Assembly: GCA_963682025.1 (NCBI GenBank)
Contig: OY821520.1
Coordinates: 84,535,465 to 84,599,464, forward strand
DNA length: 64,000 bases
From: Cordilura impudica
Taxonomy: Eukaryota > Arthropoda > Insecta > Diptera > Scathophagidae
Direction: 5' to 3'
In this document: piece after piece, positions 12,096 to 23,282 of the stretch
Numbering within the stretch: the first letter of the stretch is position 1
How the letters are laid out: every line of letters starts with the position of its first letter
Translations under genes and position numbers: made by a program
The notes under the pieces: generated by a model
The model's database searches: none
What the model saw: only the letters and a program-made list of their open reading frames with translations
Told to the model about the DNA's origin: nothing

Positions 12096-12502
12096 TGTAA
12101 TACTCCAACATAATAAGCAAAATCAATACCAATATGTGGAAAAATAACCCCAACTTCCGAGCTCGATATAGTTATTTTTGACGTTTTTATTGATAAATTT
12201 AGTATGGCTTTGTCAGAGGAATTTGTCATAATTTTTTAAGTTCTTTTCTAAAAATGATAATTAGTCTCTTTTGCATCTGTTGAAATATTTTTTTTTTTTT
12301 TTCTATAAATTTGAAAAAAAAAGCACAAAAATTCAGCCATGGCATGGATTCAAGCTCGTGTTCCGTTTGTTGATAGTCTAGCGCTCTAGCTACTGCTTTT
12401 GTCAAGCAACAATGCACAAATAGTAAATTTAAAAAAATAATAAAAAAAAAATAATAATAAAAAAATAAAAAAAAAATAATATAATAAAAAATATAATAAT
12501 AA
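12096..12502. other. AT-rich interval between piggyBac and Helitron copy 2
   Basis: I see no gene. The final 80 bp (12428-12502) are an impure (AAT)n/(A)n tract ending at the Helitron 3' terminus; similar AAT-rich tracts touch the 3' ends of other Helitron A copies (for example 51465-51533). Confidence 0.5.
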
Positions 12503-12907
12503 CTAGCAGATTCCAGCCCTCGAAATAATAATAACTAGCAGATTCCAGCCCTCGAAATTCGAGTGCAAATTCTAGGAAATTTTATTTTTAAGTAAAGACC
12601 CTAAAGGTATGCTAATCAATTATAGCCAATTCACAAATCAACACGAAAAAACAAACTAATTTTTATTAGAAACATATTAACAAATTTAATCAACACACAC
12701 ATAGCATTGTATAATTTTATGTATCTGTTAGTAGCAACTTTAAATGCAATTTACTCAAAATAAAGGAAAAATTTTAAAATCTCTAAATCTGCAAAACGGC
12801 TAAAAAGAAATACCTTTCAAATAATATACGTTTGGTCAAAATCGGGATAAAACGGTAGAACAAAACATCGGTCACAAGAAATCGCCTAAGCCTATTAATA
12901 TTATAGA
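12503..12907 (-). mobile_element. Non-autonomous Helitron, family A, copy 2, with duplicated 3' end
   Basis: In minus orientation the element starts TCTATAATATTAATAGGC at 12907 (preceded by A) and ends CTGCTAG followed by T. The last 32 bp are present twice, so CTAG occurs at 12535-12538 and again at 12503-12506. This looks like terminal read-through or slippage during rolling-circle replication. There is no coding capacity. Confidence 0.85.
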
Positions 12908-14240
12908 TAAATAAATGGTAATAATAAAAAAATATATAATAATAATAAATAAATAATAATAATAAATAAATAATAATAGAATAAACAATAAAAAAAAAAT
13001 TGTCCGAGTCCGTTGCATTCAGAGCAAGCAGAAAGCTAATGCAGCTTCGTACAAAAAACAACTGAGCTTGGCCTGTAAAAAAGGGATTAAAAAAATTTAA
13101 ATTATAATAAATGTGCTTAACATTTACGGATGTTGGTTAGAAGGACTTTATAAGAAGTGAGAAAGTGGCATATTACGACATTTGGTTATGCTCCGCTTTA
13201 AATAACTTCTATTGGGTAATTCCATGCAAAGGTCAACCTTAGGTCCAATTTTAAAATTTTAATTTTAATATTTTTTATTGATACCATTTCAAAGAAAAGG
13301 GTATGAAAATATGACAATAGTTTGTTAGATGCATTTTTTAATATTTTTATAGCCCCTATTTTTCCAGTAAGAAAGGAAAAGTGTAATTAAGTAATTTCAA
13401 AAAAAAAAGCCGATGTCATGTCTGTCACATAACAAAATACTTATTTTTACTATAATTTATTGTAGAATTTATGTTTTTTATATGGTTTATTAATAAACTA
13501 GCTCTTATTTCTGTGTTTTACAAACTTCCTCTAAAATAATGTGTGTTTGTTGTCATGTCTGTCACGACTGCTTTTTGTCCTCAATTATTAATAACAACAA
13601 TACTCTCTCACTTTTTCTAATGGAAAATGTGTTGTTCAGGTTCGTCTGCATAATTTTGTATATTTTTATGACCAATGAAAAAATTTTACTGTATAATATT
13701 GGATTAGAAAGATCACTGAATGTCATGTCTGTCACTTTCGAATTAGCCTATTATTTTTGCTGGGCAATGTCTATTGACATATTTAAATTATGAAAAATTT
13801 ATAGAAGATATAGGACATAAAATTTACGGTAATCTATTCATATTAATGAATTAACAAAATCTGCCAAAGATATATAAATCTGTGGTCGTTTTGATTACAA
13901 GTTTAATTTGTACAGATCGGTAAAAAGTCTGTACAGATCGGTAAAAAATTACATCTTGGCATATAAATTCTCTAATATCATTAAAAAGCGAAGACATAAA
14001 AAAAAAATAAAATGAGTGACCTTTAATGTGACACTAATTACAGATAGAAATTAATCTTTTCCATAAAAAAAACATCATTGTTTTTATTAAAAATGCAATA
14101 AAAAAGAAAAGCAATTAAAAAGTTAATTACACTGTGCAACAGTCCGAAAATTGTTGTACAGTATTATTATCTAAGCCTTTGCAATGAAGGTCACGAATGC
14201 AAATTAAACAAGTATCCAGGAATTACTCTATGCAACGGCT
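12908..14240. other. AT-rich interval with no recognised gene
   Basis: It begins with an AAT-type microsatellite (12908-13000). Between 13414 and 13735 the 15-mer TGTCATGTCTGTCAC occurs three times. The remainder has no recognisable open frame. The duplicated word GTACAGATCGGTAAAAA is at 13911-13948. Confidence 0.5.
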
Positions 14241-14431
14241 AGAATCAGAATCATGTTCTGAGTCGATTTAACGATGACTCTTTTTCCGCCTGTCTGTGTG
14301 TTCGCCTATGTGTCCATTTAATTTTTATTTTTTTTATTTTGGGTTTCATCTGCTGAAATATAATAAATCCTTGAGGGTTTTTGAGATCACCTATACTGGG
14401 CGCAGTATAAAATTGTAAATTGTAATTAGAT
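14241..14431 (+). repeat. Left part of a mini-me/Helentron-like repeat interrupted by a Foldback-like element
   Basis: The core GAGTCGATTTAACGATGACT followed by GCCTGTCTGTGTGT corresponds to the GTCY-containing core of dipteran mini-me elements. The companion part resumes after the Foldback element at about 15353, with wording typical of the same elements (GGACCAAGTTTCATATTGATTGG). Confidence 0.6.
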
Positions 14432-14440
14432 TCTAAAATA

Positions 14441-15343
14441 GTGTCTGCGAAGTTGGCATCTCAAATGTTAGCATCTCACTAAAAACATGCAAATTTGCTT
14501 GCATCCAGCATAGTTCTATAGTTCCTGCAGTAGTTCTCCAATAGTTCTATTGATTTGACCTTAAAATCGCGATTTAAAGATTTAAGGGTATGAGATGCCA
14601 ACTTCGCAAAAAAAATCTCAGCATCTCATCAGATTTTGAATATATACCCTTAGAAAAGTTGCACCCAGCATAGTTCTATAGTCCCCGATGGTTTTAACAA
14701 TAGTTCTGCCGATTCTGCCTTAAAATCGCGATTTGAAGTTATGAGATGCCAACTTCGCAAAAAAAATCTCAGCATCTCATCAGATTTTGAATATATACCC
14801 TTAGAAAAGTTGCACCCAGCATAGTTCTATAGTCTCCGATGGTTTTAAATCTGATGAGATGTTGAGATTTTTTTTGGGAAGTTAGCATCACATAGCTTCA
14901 AATCGCGATTTTAAGGCAGAATCAGCAGAACTATTGTTAAAACCATCGGAGACTATAGAACTATGCTGGATGCAACTTCTCTAAGGTCATATATTCAAAA
15001 TCTGATGAGATGCTGAGATTTTTTTGCGAAGTTAGCATCACATACCTTCAAATCGCGATTTTAAGGCAGAATCGGCAGAACTATTGTTAAAACCATCGGA
15101 GACTGTAGAACTATGCTGGGTGCAACTTTTCTAAGGGTATATATTCAAAATCTGATGAGATGCTGAGATTTTTTTTGCGAAGTTGGCATCTCATACCTTT
15201 AAATCTTTAAATCGCGATTTTAAGGTCAAATCAATAGAACTATTGAAGAACTATTGCAGGAACTATAGAACTATGCTGGATGCAAGTAAATTTACATGTT
15301 TTTAGTGAGATGCTAAAATTTGAGATGCCAACTTCACAGACAC
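14441..15343. mobile_element. Foldback/MULE-like palindromic transposon FB-1 with 9-bp target duplication
   Basis: The ends are inverted copies: GTGTCTGCGAAGTTGGCATC on the left, and the reverse complement of the right end reads GTGTCTGTGAAGTTGGCATC. The element is flanked by an exact 9-bp direct repeat, TCTAAAATA, at 14432-14440 and 15344-15352. The interior is built of ~151-bp units, two in the left arm (starting near 14592 and 14743) and three inverted in the right arm (near 14850, 15001 and 15151). Each unit contains an internal copy of the terminal motif plus the words CAGCATAGTTCTATAG and TTAAAATCGCGATTT. Nearly all 903 bp pair in one long hairpin. No coding sequence is present. Long composite inverted repeats with a 9-bp duplication are the hallmark of Foldback and Mutator-like elements. 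Confidence 0.9.
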
Positions 15344-15352
15344 TCTAAAATA

Positions 15353-15740
15353 ATCTAACAACAAAGTTTTTATTAAAACTCTTTCTTTCCTTATGCATAT
15401 GAGTTTTGAATCTCTACGAGACTGTGCGTGACTTTGCGTGACTATTTTAAAATTAATCTGTGGACCAAGTTTCATATTGATTGGATGAGGGGAAAAGGTG
15501 TTTAAATCACTCTACGACTGTGCGTGACTATGCGTGATTGTGCGTGACTATGTCAAAGTTAATATTTTTTCACAGCAAGTCTATCGACCAAGTTTCAGAT
15601 CGTGACTGTGCGTGACTACCCCAAAATTAATCTGTAGTCACAACAAGACTATGGGCCATATTTCGGATCAATTGGATAAGGGCGAATGGGGTTGCCCCAC
15701 GATAGAGTATGAGTTAAAAGAAAGAGTTTAAATACCGTTG
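15353..15740 (+). repeat. Right part of the interrupted mini-me-like repeat, with a TGCGTGACT repeat cluster
   Basis: The words CTGTGCGTGACT, TATGCGTGACT and variants recur at least seven times between 15418 and 15620, interspersed with diverged copies of ACCAAGTTTCAGATYNATTGG. This looks like local tandem amplification within the 3' half of a mini-me/DINE-like element. It ends in a poly(A) run at 15750-15769. Confidence 0.55.
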
Positions 15741-15786
15741 TGTATAATTAAAAAAAAAAAAAAAAAAAATTTACCATTGACGCAGA

Positions 15787-16560
15787 TTTTTTTTTTTTTA
15801 TTTAATAATTTTTTATAATTTTTAATGTGTAAACATCTATGCACTCAGGGGGGTAAAAATCTATTTCACAATACAATCACAAGAACCGCGTAAGAGAAAA
15901 TCGGTGTGAGGTATATATAAGTGTATTGGTGCAAAGATCATGATTTAAATTTATTTAGCTGATTTAACAACTAACAGAACGCGCCATGAATGTATAGCAA
16001 ACAACTGCAACCATCAAGTATAGCAACCATAAAATTGTTTGCTATAAACAGATGGCGCTTATACCCTCCACTCCAGTGTGCAGAGGGTATATATAAGTTT
16101 GTCATTCCGTTTGTAATAATTAGAAAAAAAAATCTGGACCCCATAAAATATATATATTTGTGATCCTTATAACAAGCGGAGTTGATATAACGATGTCCGT
16201 CTGTCCGTCTGGGGAAATCACGATGACGGCTTCAATCGGGTAGCTAGGGTGCTCGTTGGTATAAAAAATGATTCACTAACATCCTGAGAAGTTTGCAATT
16301 TAAAATCGTCCAAATCGGTTAACCTGGTCCCGAGAATTGAGCGAAGAAGTAAAAAAAGTACTGAGAAAATATGATTTGAATATGTGTTCTTGTCACGATA
16401 ACGCCCTCAATAGGACAGCTAGGGCGCTCGTTTTTAGCGAGAATGATTCACTAACATCATGAGAAGGTTTCTGTTTTTTAAATTATGACAATAGGTTTCA
16501 TAGGTGCCAAGAAATCACTGAAAAGGTAAAAAAAAAATGTGACGTTTTGCTATATTGTTT
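15787..16560 (+). repeat. Mini-me/DINE-like (Helentron-associated) interspersed element
   Basis: A leader with AATGTGTAAACATCTATG, a GGGGGGTAAA stretch and CACAATACAATCAC (15812-15890) is shared with 22617-22695 and, inverted, with 36560-36670 and 41965-42075. It is followed by paired CCCTCCACT/AGAGGGTATATA words at 16066-16092 and the core ACGATGTCCGTCTGTCCGTC at 16191-16210. A duplicated ~180-bp segment follows: AGCTAGGGTGCTCGTT at 16243 and AGCTAGGGCGCTCGTT at 16417, each followed by GATTCACTAACATC. There is no coding capacity. Confidence 0.65.
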
Positions 16561-16802
16561 TCCTAAATTTTGTATTTTGTCAAAGCTGTGCATGTTGTTT
16601 TTGTGGTCATTGCGTTAATAATATAAAAATTCATCAACAGCAATATTTTTTGGTGTAATATTTAAGTTAATTAATTATTAAAAGAAACTATAAAATCAAT
16701 ATCAATATTTTGCGATTTTTATAACATCATAAAAAGTTTCAAATTGATACATACTGCTGTTGCCAATATCAAAATACTATAAATAATATTCATATATTTT
16801 GT

Positions 16803-17108
16803 ATATGGGGGATTTCATGTCAAGTGCACCAACTTTTGAAACCAATGTCTTCCGATCGGGATGAGGGTATACAATTTTAGTTAGGTATGTTACATACCTT
16901 CGGAAAGTTTAGTTTGTCTAGTTTCTCAGTATAAGTTTTATTTGTAAGGTTTTACACAAAAATAGGAAAAAATTCAAAATAGTGCATTTGTGAAAAATTG
17001 AAAAACCGTGGTCTTGAGTTACAAAACATTTATTTTGATAGATATCACACTCCCACCCCACTAAGCGACCAAAAAGCTCTTAAAGGAAAAATCCTAAGCT
17101 TTCATATG

Positions 17109-17142
<34 letters not shown>

Positions 17143-17482
17143 CCCTTTTTGAAAAAAAAGGCAAAAAATGCTTTAATTTAGCAAAAAAAAAAAATCTACA
17201 ATTTTTTTTTTTTTTTTTTTTTTTAAGTATTTTTTTCCGAAATATTGAAGAAATAGCTATCTAAACTCTTTGGGAGAAAATTTTCTAAGAACAATTGAGT
17301 AATAAGTTACATGGATGAGAAAAAACACCTGTTTGGCCAAAATGTCAAATTTTGGTCCCCTCTAACTCAGAGAGATCTGTCTAAACTACTATCCAATAGG
17401 ACTAACCTTGGTGCAAATTTCATCCCGATGGGAAGACATCGGTTTCAAAAGTTGGTGCACTTGACATGAAACCCCCCATATA
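16803..17482. mobile_element. Non-autonomous element with ~60-bp terminal inverted repeats
   Basis: The left end TATGGGGGATTTCATGTCAA and the following ~40 bp (to GATGAG near 16863) recur inverted at 17410-17480, where the reverse complement starts TATGGGGGGTTTCATGTCAA. The shared interior words include GTGCACCAACTTTTGAAACC and a GATGTCTTCC block. Length is about 680 bp. An A run (17109-17140) and a T run (17202-17224) lie in the middle. The flanks are TA-rich, so a target duplication cannot be resolved. Class is unknown; Tc1/mariner-type MITE is a guess. Confidence 0.75.
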
Positions 17483-18086
17483 TATAAAATGGATTGTGTG
17501 TTTGTTTATTTGTTTGTACCTTATAGGAGACCAAACCTCTGGACCGATCTTCCTGAAATTTTCACAGCATTTAACTGCGACTCTGGCATGATTAATAGGG
17601 TACTTTTTTCGACCACGCCCACTTTTACGCCCACTTTTTTAATATTATGTAATTGCTCCCTATAGTTTTTATCAGATTTACTTAAAATGGTATACACATT
17701 ATACTCCAGGCGAGGTAGAAATAAACATTTCTTACACCACTCCCCCTTTCACGCCAAATTTTGTTTGAAAGTTTTAAACTTTTTGTTCTCTGTACAAATT
17801 TGTTCCTTCCAACGGATTTTTTTTTATTTGGTAGTATATTGCTCTTTATACTGTTAACGTCGCCATATAACTATGAACCACGCCCACTTCACCGCCCCCT
17901 TTTTTTTAATTCAGATACTTATACCACTAACAATGTTTGCTATACAAAATACATTTCTTGTAATATGTATTTATCTAAAGTTTTATACACTTTTTATCTA
18001 CAGGTAAGGTAGCCATACATTTTTTTATTACCAAATCCCCCTTTTTCGCCCCATTTTACCTTAAATTATAATTAATCTGCTTTTAA
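17483..18086 (+). repeat. Helitron family B, 5' part of a truncated copy
   Basis: The start ATATATAAAATGGATTGTGTG, then ACCGATCTTCCTGAAATTTT and TCACAGCATTTAACTGCGACTC, matches the start of the adjoining copy at 18087 (ACCGATCTTCCTGAATTTTT, TCACAGCGTGTTACTGTGAC). GC-rich words such as CCACGCCCACTT recur. No 3' terminus is found before the next copy begins. Confidence 0.55.
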
Positions 18087-18190
18087 TCTATATATATAAC
18101 CGATCTTCCTGAATTTTTCACAGCGTGTTACTGTGACTCTGGAAGGAATAATAGGGCTTTATAAATTTTTGATTGGACAAAGGGGCGGCG

Positions 18191-21100
18191 CACTGTGGCT
18201 CAAATTTTGATTTCATTGGCCAAAAGTCAAATTTTTTGTTGTCATCGATTTTTAAAATTTTTACTCCTTTTTGTAGCTTATATATCCAGATTAAGGTAGC
18301 CAAAAAATTAGGTTAAACTATTGATAATTGTGGGCGTGGCATGCTGTCAAACTCAACTGTTTTTTTTAATTCAGCAAAAGGTGTTTTTTTTTTGTTTTTT
18401 ATCAAAAATAAATGGTTACTACTCGCAAGCTATCATCGATATTGGCCTGCGGTCTTTTTTATAATGTTAGTAGGATTATAGTCTTTAGTTTTTGTAAGTA
18501 GTCACAGTTCTAACGTTTGATATTAGGGGCGTTATGAAATATTTATGAAACCACTATATTTTTCTCAAATTTAAACTTTAGTGGAATAGAACTTCTAAAG
18601 GAAGTAAGGGAACAAGAAACGTATACCACCCGGAGAAAGGCGAATGTATCCTGTTTAACCCTATATATACTTTTGCACCCCCCACGAGCCCCCGGTAGAA
18701 CACTTTTTTCATTTTAATGAAATTACTCTAAAAAAATTACTCTAAAAAAAATTTTGTTTTTTTACTTTAGACTACGTAAAAGTAAAATAATTAAATAAAA
18801 TACCTGCGAAAGGGTTTATTGGCTTTGTTTTGATCAGCAAAAAAATAATTCATAAAATGATCACAATAGGTTCTACAGTAAACAAATGATCTCTTTCTTA
18901 ATTTACCTGTTGTCAAATTTAAGGGTCAACCAAAGTCATAAACAATTTTATAAGTTTGTCAATAATCGCGGCACTAAACCACTAAAGATAAAAAACCACC
19001 CCATATTGGCGAGAAACTAATTAGTTTTACCTGATATTGAAGTCTGGATAACAAGTGCAGTTTTGTTCAATTTAAGTACTACCTGCTATGAAATTAAAGA
19101 TCAATGTGTGAATAACATGTACCTAAAAATGTATAAAATGACGGATTCTATAAGGGATTACTCAATAATAAGTTAATACTTCAAGTGTACGGACGTATAT
19201 TCGCAAGTGATAAAAAGTGATAAAAAAGTGATAACAGACGCAAATAAAAATATTGAGAAAAATATGGAGAACTTTAGTTATAAAGAACTGGCCGAAGAGT
19301 ATTTTCGAAACAAAAACCAGGAAGATGTTCTTAGTTACGTTAAAATAAAATTAAACTTAAATTCGTCTAGTACCGAAATACAAGAGCAATTATCTAATTT
19401 CGTCAAAGTACTAAAAAAACGATTGAAAGAAGTTAACTACTGTAAACAAAAGTTTTATAATAAAAGTGCAAACTGGTTAGAAGGCCAACTTAATGTTGGT
19501 GGAGAAACAGCAAAGCTAGATAAGGCTGGAAGACCACGCAAATCATTGGACAACTGCAGCGATAGATCTAAGAGGCGGAAACTTAAAAATTTTAACGAGG
19601 AAATTGGTTCTACAAATATAAAAGAATCTTTTCTACATCAATTACGAGCACAAAACCAATTAACAAAAGTGGATATCATTGAAAAAACTTGTAATGCTAG
19701 TCCAGTGAGAACAAAGCGAATTCTTAAAAGTATACCAACTCCGAGCGATGCAAAACAGTTCACAAATGAGGAGGCATTAGCATTATTTCTGGATTTGAAA
19801 TTAACAAAACACCAATATATTCAGCTCAGATTGCGTGCGATTGAAAAAGGCTCAAATATGTATCCAGCATATCATCACATAACAGCTGCTAAAATAGACT
19901 GTTTGCCATCAAAGGACACTATTACAATCACACCAATTTCGGCAGAAGTACAACTACAATCTTTACTTGATCACACAGCCAAACGCTTGCTACAATCAAT
20001 AACAGGAACTGAGTTAAAGAAATATGGAAACACAAAGTTAATTCTATTTTGTAAATGGGGATGTGATGGTTCTTCGGGACAAAAACAATACAAACAAGTT
20101 GTATGTGAAAATATTTCGGACTCAGATATGTTCATGGTATCATTTGTACCATTGCGATTGAAAAAGATTTTGGAAGATTCGGAGCCTTCGAGTAGTACAA
20201 CGCAAACAATGGATATTTGGAAAAATGAGACACCATCTTCTACGAAATACTGCAGGCCAATCAAATTTGAATTCAAAAAAGAAAGTCATGATGCCATTAA
20301 CAAAGAAGTTAGTGATATCAAGGCCCAAATAGCAACACTACAGCCATTACAATTACAGTTAGATGGGCAGCAAATTGAAGTAAGCTACCAATTAGTGCTG
20401 ACAATGATAGATGGAAAAGTAGGTCAGGCTTTGACTAACACGAAGGCTGCATCCAGCTGCATTATATGCCAAGCAACATCAAGCCAATTAAACCAAGTCC
20501 CGACAAAATCATTCGATAATACCGATGCTTCGAATTTGGATTATCACCACTACATGCAAGAATACGACTTATGGAACACATACTAAAAATCAGTTATGAT
20601 TTGGATTTCGGGCCTTCAGGATCAATAAGAAACAACGAAACCAACAAAGAGTTAAGAAGTTCAAAAAAGAAACATGTTCAAGATGAATATCGCAAATTTG
20701 GATTGATTATAGATCAGCCAAAACAAGGGTCAGGCAATACAAATGATGGCAATACCGCAAGAAGATTCTTTTCAGATCCAGAAACAGCATCTGAAATAAC
20801 AGGAGTGGATTTAAACCTTATTTTCAGATTTAAAATAATCCTAGAAGTACTTGCGTGCAATGAAGAAATTGACTCTAGAAAATTTGGAGATTATGCTAAG
20901 GAAACTGCAAAAATATATACAACCAACTACCCATGGAGAAATATGTCTGCAACAGTCCACAAAATCCTTTATCATGGAGAAGATGTCATTAAATATCATT
21001 TGGTGCCACTTGGAGATCTATCAGAGGAGGCTCAGGAAAAAAGGAACAAGGATTACAGATTTTATAGACAGCACAATACTAGAAAAATGTCACGAAATTC

Positions 21101-22037
21101 CACAAATGAAGATCTATTTAATATATTATTGGCAACGTCAGATCCGTTCATCTCCAGTATTCGAAATCAATGGAAAGTGGAACATCGGGATTTAGATGAA
21201 GAAGCCAAAAAACTACTAAAGAACAGAAATAGCACAGAACAAAATATGGAATATTTGCAATCAATATTTGAGTCTAATGAATAATAATTATAATTGCCTT
21301 TCATTGTTATTTAAGTACGAAAAACATAGTATTAGTAAAAAATAATAATAAACAGAACCTACCATTGTTACAAATGCTATTTAAATCTATTGCAGTTTTT
21401 ATTCTTAAAAGGTTTCCCACATATGAATGCAATGTTTTAATAGATAAGAAAGATTCAAAAAATAAGAACCCATATTTTCATATCAAAATTAAAAAAAAAA
21501 TTAGAATCATTGCGCTAATGTTTAGCAGATTTATTTAGCTAGTGTAACAAATTAGGCAGCAAACACTAATAAATTTTTCTGTAGTAATAATAATATTCCT
21601 TGAGTGTAAGCAAATTGCAAATTTGATAGCAAATATTTTTAATTTTTTAGTAATACTAGTTAAATTTCTAGTGAATTTTACTATTTTGTTGCGTGTAAAA
21701 ATTTTTTTGAGTGTAAAAATTTTTTTGAGTGTAAGCATTAAAAAAATTTCATTATTACAAAAAATGTTTATAATAATTATTTAACTCCAAATACGACACT
21801 TTCTAATAAATAAAAATAAATAAAAAAAAACATATATCACGCTAAAAGTTAAAAAAAATCAAAAGTTAAACTTTGACCTAGAATTCCTTAAAAAGTACTC
21901 AATCAATTTAAATGAAATTCACACTGAGTCAAGATCAACTATCTATCTATCTATTAAAAAAAACAGTACTAAAATATTTTGATCGGTTCAAAAGTTACAG
22001 AATTTTGGCCAATGAAAAATGATTTTCAGCCACTGTG
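18191..22037 (+). mobile_element. Complete Transib transposon (RAG1-related superfamily)
   Basis: The left end begins CACTGTGGCTCAAATTTTGA and the right end, read inward, begins CACAGTGGCTGAAAATCATT; both share a later CATTGGCCAAAA block, giving terminal repeats of ~37 bp with mismatches. The flanking direct repeat CGGCG lies at 18186-18190 and 22038-22042, matching the known 5-bp GC-rich CGNCG-type duplication of Transib. The terminal heptamers CACTGTG and CACAGTG equal or differ by one base from the V(D)J recombination signal heptamer CACAGTG. The length of 3847 bp is in the autonomous size range. It interrupts Helitron B, so it is the younger insertion. Confidence 0.95.
19264..21284 (+). 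pseudogene. Transib (RAG1-core-like) transposase with one frame break
   Basis: This DDE transposase cuts at CACWGTG-ended repeats and is homologous to the RAG1 catalytic core. The first ATG giving the family-like start MENFSYKELAEEYF is at 19264; the frame is open further 5' without an ATG. Segment 1 (to 20586) contains KWGCDGSSGQKQYKQ with the first catalytic Asp, SSTKYCRPIKFEF, TMIDGKV with the second Asp, and a CIIC zinc-type pair. The frame is lost near 20541-20550. Segment 2 resumes with SPLHARIRLMEHILKISY (ORF ATG at 20571), and contains GSGNTNDGNTARRFF, DLNLIFRF, VHKILYHG and LSEEAQEKRNKDYRFYR, where a Glu of the EAQE block aligns with the RAG1 catalytic Glu before GNKLFRRFR. It ends at 21284 with tandem stops. 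Combined length ~670 residues is normal. One indel separates this copy from an intact gene. Confidence 0.94.
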
Positions 22038-22621
22038 CGGCGCCACGCCCATATAACCCAAAATTTGAAATCGTCATATCTCGGGAATTTTTTAATCTAC
22101 AGCGGTCATATTTGGTACATATGGTATTGGCATGAATAGAAATATATACCAGAAGAAAAGTGGGCGGGACCACGCCCCTTTTTAGAAAAATAAAAAACCG
22201 TAATATCTTCTAAACTACTTGAAGGATCGTCATGAAATTTTCACAAAAGGATATTTTTGCGAAATAATAAGTCCTTAACTATATAAGGTTGTTAGTGGGC
22301 AAAGGTGCGTGGTCCCGCCCATATAACCCAAAATTTCAAATCGTCATATCTCGGCCATTTTTTAACCTACGGCGATGATATTTGGTATATATCATATTGA
22401 AATTAATATAAATAGTACTATAAGAAAACTGGGCGGGACCACGCCCTTTTTAGAAAAATTAAAATCCATAATAACTTCTACTCAGCTCTTTTCTATATAA
22501 AGTTGTTAGTGCAATAATTAATTCTAAATTAAATAAATAATATTTTTTTAATGTATAAATATTTTTTTTTTATTTTATTTTATAACGATGAGGGGTACCG
22601 AAGCACACCGGGTTCAGCTAG

Positions 22622-23165
22622 TTTTTTATAATTTTTAATGTGTAAACATATATGCGCTAAGGGGGGTAAAATCTATTTCACAATACAATCATGAAGATGA
22701 GTTAAAACAAGTAAGAGTGTTAAATTCGGATATGTTCGAAACTTTGATACCCTCCACATGGGAGGGTACAATAATATCTAGACTTATTGCACTATTAAGA
22801 GTAAATGTAAACAAAATGTTATAAAAATTAAGCAATTTGATAAATTTGATACTAAATTCTGACATACTTATGGACATATCTTGGCACAATGATGCCCGAT
22901 TTACCCCATTTTCAATAGCAACCTGCTTGAAATATTGAAAATAAATATAATAAAAATATAAAAATATATAATCTTCACCATACCCAGGTAAATGGTTTAT
23001 TTTGTGAATGGGCGTTATTTCAAGAGACAGACGGACTGACGGGCATCGCTATGTCGATAAGAGTTTTTATAAGGCTCAAGAATACTTTATAGGGCCGAAA
23101 ATGCATTTTTCGACGCGTTACAAACGTAATGACGTAATACCCTCCAAACAGTGGTGTGGAGGGTA
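22622..23165. repeat. Mini-me/DINE-like element (diverged, with inverted CCCTCCA words)
   Basis: It begins with the leader shared with 15812 (AATGTGTAAACATATATG then GGGGGGTAAAA and CACAATACAATCA). ATACCCTCCACATGGGAGGGTA at 22750-22771 is a short palindrome. The core GACAGACGGACTGACGGGCAT is at 23030-23048, and CCCTCCAAACAGTGGTGTGG at 23142-23161 marks the end. There is no coding capacity. Confidence 0.55.
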
Positions 23166-23282
23166 TACAAAATTTGGATTTTAATTTTCATTCAATTTTT
23201 TTTGTCGACATTACTTTTTTAAATGGTGCGTGGTAAAGAAGAAGAAAGCATATATTTCAAAAATTCATAACTGCACTGTATT

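Larger units (their letters stand above)
18087..22621 (+). mobile_element. Non-autonomous Helitron, family B, split by the Transib insertion
   Basis: The element starts TCTATATATATAACCGATC (preceded by A) and ends CACCGGGTTCAGCTAG followed by T, so it has TC and CTAG termini between A and T. Without the Transib (18191-22037) and its duplicated 5 bp it is about 683 bp. A segment containing ATATAACCCAAAATTT and AAATCGTCATATCTCGG is present twice in tandem (about 22050 and 22320, period ~270 bp). It has no coding capacity. Confidence 0.65.
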
